Part shown: piece by piece, positions 59,023 through 64,000 of the stretch
How the letters are laid out: the number at the start of each line of letters is the position of its first letter
Numbering within the stretch: the first letter of the stretch is position 1
Assembly: GCA_026119935.1 (NCBI GenBank)
Contig: JALRMH010000004.1
Location: forward strand, 1,054,001-1,118,000
Source: Endothia cerciana
Lineage: Eukaryota; Ascomycota; Sordariomycetes; Diaporthales; Cryphonectriaceae
Direction of reading: 5' to 3'
Length of the DNA stretch: 64,000 nt
The notes under the pieces: model-generated
Database searches by the model: none
What the model was told of the DNA's origin: nothing
What the model saw: only the letters and a program-made list of their open reading frames with translations
Translations under genes and position numbers: made by a program

Positions 59023-62000
59023 TTAGAAAGCCCATTGTCTCATCCAAGTCTGCATCCACTCATTCTGAACCGGTCCGATTGTAGCCAACGCCGGCGATGC
59101 GGCAACAGCATGGCTATTGTCTAACAGGGTCCGGCCTTCACTGCCATTGAACAGACCCTCGAAGAAGCCCAGGATCTTTGTAGCCGGGTTAGCAGCTATA
59201 TCCTCCGTCTTAGACGCGCTCTCGCGAAGAGCTTCCACCCACTCTTCAAGAGATACCATCTGAAGTCCTCCCTCCGAGAGATGTAGACTGCGCGCCACAG
59301 TCTCTGCGAGCTTAGACCAAGCTGTATGATTGGAATTGACCAAGTGGTACACCACAGCACCCTGCTTGGTATCCTCCACTGATTGAGTCGCGAGCTCGAC
59401 AATGCTCTGTCCAATCACGTCCACTGGGACCCAGTCTACTACATCCATTGCACCGAGCGAGTCTGGAAGTTTCCCCAGATACTTTGAGCTCGCGATAAGA
59501 CTCGGAAGCCATTCTTGCTTTGGCCAGGCTCCAGCTTCTGTCAAAGGGCCCGCAATCTGACCCACACGGCAGACCACGGCGGGAATATCGGCCTCTCTCG
59601 CGGCGGTGTCAAGGATGCGCTCCGATACGAACTTGCTCCCGCCGTAGCCGAAGCTTTGAGGCACACGCCAATCCTCAAAGATATCCTCGGGGACCTGGTC
59701 AACCTTATGGCCGAGGAATGCAGGCCAGTTCATGACTGCACCGATGCTGGAAACAAAGAATATTTGCGCGCCAAATGCTGAGTGCGATGAGAACTCGATG
59801 AGCCTCCTGACGCCGTGGATTTGGCTCGCGAATGAGTCGATGGACATGTTGAAGTTGACTTGCCAGGCGTTCTGAATGACGTTCGTTACCTCAGCGAGAA
59901 CTTTCTTGTATTCCTTGGAGGACAGCCCGAAGAAGGGCTTCGAGAAGTCGCCATCAAGGCACACGGCTTTATGCTCTGGTAGTGCTTGCAGACCTTTATT
60001 CGCCAGCGATGTTTTCATACGCTGGAGACTGTTTGGGCCCCGATTCAGGCAGTAGACCCGAGCAATCCGATCATCTTTGAGCAAGGAGTCCAGAATGTAA
60101 GCGCCAAGCGAGCCCGTGGATCCGATGAGCAAGATCACCAGCTTGTCCGGAGGTTGCGGCTCTGCTGGCCGCGCGGAGATAGGTAATTCAGCTGTGTGGA
60201 GGTCGTAGAGTCTCCGCATTTTCTGCTCGTCGCTCTCGGCACCCTGTCCAGAGACATTTGCTCCTACAAGGCCGGCCACGAGACCGATCAGGGCACCGAT
60301 GCTAGGGTGGGCGTAAATGGTACGAATACCCACTCCTTTTGAGCTTCCACGTTCTGAAAGTAGCTTGTTTAACTTCTTCGTAATGACCGTTACTTGCAGG
60401 GAGTCGAGTCCCAATCCGAACAGGTCGGTGTCAGCGGTAACCTCGTTCAACTCGATGTTGGTGGTCATGGCTACAATCTGCTTGACAGCATCCTCGATAC
60501 TACCAGTGGCCTCGTTCATCAGACCGTCTGAAATGCCGCGATCTTCATTTGCCTTGTAAAGGGCGTCGAGCTCTGATTCGTACTCTTCCTCCAACTTTCT
60601 GCGCTGTATGGTCCCTTTCCCAGCCCTTGGCACTGGCTTGTGGGGCGAGGTGAGTATGATCATGTTGCGAAGGACACGACCGTGCGCAGGGCTGTGCTTG
60701 TTCGCCTCTTCGACGGATGGCCAAATTTTCTCCAGGAACTCTTCCTTCTCGGCTTCAGTCGTGGGGGGGTTTACTGGCTCGACCAGCAGACTTGATTGGA
60801 ATCGTTTCCTACCGGAAATGATGGCTCCATTCACAGCCGGATTTGTCAGAATAATTCCCTCCATATCGAGGGGATTCAGCTTTTCCCCTGTTGCGAAGAC
60901 GATGGTATCGTCGCTTCGGCCACGGTGCAGCCAGAAACCCTCCTTGGTTGGATGTTTCGCGTACAGGTCTTTTGTCGGCCACTCATCCAGCTCGGGAAAC
61001 GTTCCGAAGACGCCCTGGAATGGCAGAAGCTTGGGATGTCGCACGATAAAGTGCTCATATAACCCATTCCCAACTGGGCGAAAATCGTGGCCTCCGACCG
61101 GGTGAAAGTTGATATATTCCCAGTCTTCGCCCTCGCCAGGGTATTGCGGGAAAAAGCCTGCCTCGGTCGATCCCATTCCATTGACAACATCAGTTTTTGT
61201 AGAAATCAGGTCGCCAACGGCATGAGGCAATGGCCCTCCTCCAAAGAGGACCGCGTCCAGCTTGCTCAACTGCTCCAGGTGCTCTGGTACCTTGGCAAGC
61301 TCGACCAAGATGGCCGGCGGCACAAAGCTGACTTTCACGTTGCCGTGAACATGCATCGCATGCACGACGTCAGGGGACGGCGGGAACGGGCCGAAGACGC
61401 CTATGTTTCCGGTGTAGATGCATCCGGCCGTCGACACGCCTACGCCGCCGGCGTGGAACATTGGAAACACCAAGTAAGTACGTGTACCCTTGGCCAGGTA
61501 TGGGAAGCAGGGCTTCCCCCTTTTCACCGGAAAATTGCCGGATGCTAGAATGGGGGCCCACGTTGCTTGCCGCGAGACGATGGCTTTGGGGAACCCCGTT
61601 GAACCGGAGGTGTGTCTGTGGCAGAATTTAGTACCCATATGAATCTGAATGGGGAATTAGGAAGGAGTACTGCTGATGCTACGCACAGGACGACAAGCGG
61701 GTCATATTTTGCCTCCTCCCAGGACTTTGTGTACGGATAGTACTCCTCGCGACCGCCATACTCGTCGTCCAGCCACTTCAGTAGCGGAGAAATCTCGGCG
61801 ACGCGCATCGGCCTCGCGGCCAGGATCTGTTTGACGATAGGTAGGGGGAACTTTGGCGGGTGCAGAAACGTGTGGCAGTCCGTTTCCTCGAAAAGCTTGA
61901 GATGCGCTTCGAGCGTATTGCGCAGGGAGCTGAGGAACAGCCTATAGCCTGTCTTGTTACAGGCGAGTATCAAAATCACGTAGGTGAGGTCCTGGGGCCC

Positions 62001-62234
62001 CATATAGGTGAGAGTCTGGGTGCCCTTCACTGGTCCCAGCGTCTCTTCGAGATACCACGCGCAGCGATTCACAGCCCGGGCAAACTCCTTGACGTTGATG
62101 TCGCGGAAGCCATCGGCGGGATTGTTGGTCTTGGCAATAGAGTAGAGGACCCGGGATGGCTCGTTGACAGCGAGCTCGTCCAGGTAGGTGACGAGCTGGC
62201 GCGGCTCTTCTGTTTCTGGCACTTCAAAATTCAT
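59023..62234 (-). CDS. NRPS-like adenylate-forming reductase (A-T-R)
   Basis: A carboxylic-acid reductase: the A domain activates an acid as AMP ester, the T domain carries it as a thioester, and the R domain reduces it with NADPH to aldehyde or alcohol. Two exons (62234-61687, 61615-59023) give 1046 residues. The 71-nt intron restores PLVVLHTSGSTGFPK. A-domain motifs: HTSGSTGFPKAI (184-195), NGMGSTEAGFFP (near 328), WLHRGRSDDTIVFATGEKLNP (near 411), and the catalytic-Lys region PRAGKGTIQRRK (near 513). The carrier site is LFGLGLDSLQ (Ser near 588). The R domain has the NADP motif LLIGSTGSLG (681-687) and YGGSK (Tyr near 840, Lys near 844). It lacks a condensation domain. The substrate cannot be predicted by eye. 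ATG 62234 was preferred; ATG 62312 would add 26 residues. An MFS transporter begins 1.45 kb upstream on the other strand. Confidence 0.93.
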
Positions 62235-63688
62235 GATGGGCGAGGCTATATTCGAATGAACGGACGAGGATCTACTGTCTTCAGAGATGAAGTTGAGCCA
62301 ACTGGATATCATTATTTATGAGTCGAGGCCCCTAGTTTCGTCACATGGTTTGCCCCACCTGGATAGGATTCTCAGGTACAATGGTGTGGATAAGAGGTCG
62401 GGATAGGAATACCAATCGGGGCCGGAACCAGCCCTGGCCGAAACGCTTTTCACTGAATCTATTATGCGGGGTCATAGATACCCACTCGGCCCTCCATGGC
62501 GATGATTCCGAGAGCCGAGTTGCCTAAGTTGGCTAGGTATAAAGTTTGCTCATCCCCATGCCAATCCTTGAGCGTGTGATGAGTGCATACTGTGGTGGCA
62601 GCATCCTTGGATCTCAGGACATTCAGACCATTCTACTTAAAGTATGAAGTCCCGTCCTGGTGCTCGAATTCGCACTTGGTTGAGTTGCTTCCTTCGACTT
62701 CACCCTAACATCGGCGGGAGCAGTAGACATGACCTGTATGACCCACTGACCCAGTCGATCGGAGAAGATAAGTGACTCTAGAGGCTTCATTCAGACGAAG
62801 TTGAGACACAGAAGGCATTACGAGCGGACCAGAGTCGTCGTCTTGCACGGGTTTGGGGGGCGAATGATAATTACCAAATAGTGTGCCCATTGAGCCCGCC
62901 TCGAGACTTAATGAGTAGGCGCAGCGTTTACTAGATTCTTGAAAGCCTTCTAGTAATTTAAAAAGACTCTGCTTTCTTCTTCCCATTCTTACAAGACAAA
63001 AGGAAATGAAGTGGGCTCTGCTCTGAGCCCCCCCCCCCCCACTCCAGCCGGTGAAAAGGATATTACATCGAATATGAAATCTGGGAACTTCACCGTAGTT
63101 GCTTCATGATAATAACTAGACGAATTAAGTGAATCGGCAATCTGTAGAAATGGAGAATCCATTCCTGCGTCGATGTTTGTTGGTTCCAGAGAGTCCTAAG
63201 CCGCCCTATGTCGACCGGTTCTCTGAGGAAGTTTTCTGAGGACGAGATGACGACCTGCGTAAGTCCCTAGGTAAGTTTACACTTGTTCCAGGCGAATCTC
63301 TCAGGCGATAAGTAGGGATATGGGGTTCGAAGAGCTGTTGCACCTACCTGAGAATACAGAGAGGATAGTGCTTCTAATCAGAGGCTGCTACACATAGCAT
63401 GGGCGATTATTATATAAATGGATACATAAATAGGTATTGCAAGCAATGTAGTACAACACATGTACCTTTTGAAACAAGGCTAACTATCTTCATTGCTTAT
63501 GAACTTGCTAGTATCTGGGTGTTAGTGCTAGCCCGTCGCGTCGACGTCACACCCCTGCCCAGCCTCTATGATGCTTACCCGTTCAGTTCCGTGCTATGGG
63601 AACGACTTTCTGGAGGTTACTAAATACGAACATTAGGAGATTTCCCCCTTTCGTATGAGTACTAATTCATTTTTACGTTGCTAATGAG
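62235..63688. other. 1.45-kb bidirectional intergenic region
   Basis: Lies between the divergent reductase and MFS genes and could hold shared control elements. Contains a C13 run (63028-63040). No palindromic binding site stood out with confidence; no gene is supported. Confidence 0.5.
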
Positions 63689-64000
63689 ATGTCTCACCAG
63701 CGCGACGAGCGCTCGCCGCTCATTCAGCACGGACAAGAAGATTCCGAGGACGACGTGCGTCATGTGGTGAGATGAGATGCAAGGCTGCAGGCACGCCTAA
63801 TTTTAACAGCGTGACTGACTGGTATGCAGCAAGTCCAAATTCCAGGACGATGACCAGGAAACCCCGCGAGCATGGACGAAGAAGCGAAAGCTGGCCAACG
63901 TGGCCGTCATAGCCTCCACGGCGATTCTGAGCCCACTGGCAAGCTCCATATTCACGCCCGGCATCCAAGAAATCGCAGAAGGGCTTTGCACCACACCGGA
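63689..64000 (+). CDS. MFS transporter, 5' part only (cut by window end)
   Basis: Exon 1 (63689-63754) codes MSHQRDERSPLIQHGQEDSE plus DD. Exon 2 starts at 63834 and runs off the window. Exon 2 gives SKFQDDDQETPRAWTKKRK, then NVAVIASTAILSPLASSIF, then TPGIQEIAEGL. The W-x-x-x-R/K-K followed by a first membrane helix with LSPLASSIFTPG is typical of the DHA1-type drug:H+ antiporter group of the major facilitator superfamily. The acceptor used is GCAGCAAG: the second AG, four bases after the first, keeps the frame. Likely a plasma-membrane efflux pump; divergent from the NRPS-like reductase, so it may export its product. Confidence 0.78.

Noticed and set aside
1..64000. CRISPR arrays, prophage, bacterial operons, tRNA genes
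   Set aside because: The gene structure is fungal. I found no direct-repeat/spacer array and no convincing tRNA box A/box B pair, though a tRNA scan would be needed to exclude tRNAs fully.

Overview
This window looks like nuclear DNA of a filamentous ascomycete (Pezizomycotina, most likely Sordariomycetes). Genes carry short GT-AG introns, mostly 50-130 nt with CTGAC/CTAAC-type branch sites, and lie on both strands. Intergenic gaps run from under 100 bp to several kb. Several products belong to ascomycete families: recyclin-1, fungal SCAP, Mediator Med5, IRC22, RPS28, and an NRPS-like adenylate-forming reductase. There is no operon structure, prophage or CRISPR array. Exon models were made by eye from reading frames, splice signals and phase. 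In every multi-exon model given as intact, the exon lengths sum to whole codons.

Layout. 1-4.2 kb: a gene-free edge, then recyclin-1 (F-box plus Sec10-like, C-terminal CaaX). 5.0-8.6 kb: SCAP, the sterol-sensing escort of SREBP. 8.6-11.9 kb: gene-free G/C-rich spacer with homopolymer, G-quadruplex-like and 9-bp tandem repeats. 11.9-15.7 kb: a JMJD7-like JmjC hydroxylase and a Myb/SANT-like nuclear protein. 17.7-19.2 kb: a Cys-rich, Ser/Thr-rich single-pass surface protein. 21.3-23.8 kb: a short-chain dehydrogenase and a conserved hypothetical gene. 23.8-29.5 kb: gene-poor. 29.5-30.4 kb: a conserved fungal protein of unknown function. 31.9-38.2 kb: two copies of a 5S-rRNA-related dispersed repeat flank two broken genes, a Zn2Cys6 transcription factor with four in-frame stops and a GNAT acetyltransferase with one. 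39.0-46.0 kb: Med5, a divergent fungal protein kinase and a hypothetical gene. 48.3-57.0 kb: an extradiol dioxygenase, an aldehyde dehydrogenase homologue that lacks its catalytic residues, a small membrane ORF, a CocE/NonD hydrolase and IRC22. 57.6-64 kb: RPS28, an NRPS-like A-T-R reductase and the start of an MFS transporter.

How the genes relate. Most are housekeeping genes with no pathway link. The exception is the right end, where a carboxylic-acid reductase and a divergently transcribed efflux-type MFS transporter could be the edge of a small specialised-metabolite locus. The dioxygenase, ALDH-like protein, CocE hydrolase and SDR are catabolic or accessory types scattered among core genes. 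I see no clearly new system. The items most worth a second look are the 5S-derived repeat block with its decaying genes, the ALDH pseudoenzyme with a tail anchor, the reductase/transporter edge, and the high number of G/C homopolymer tracts.
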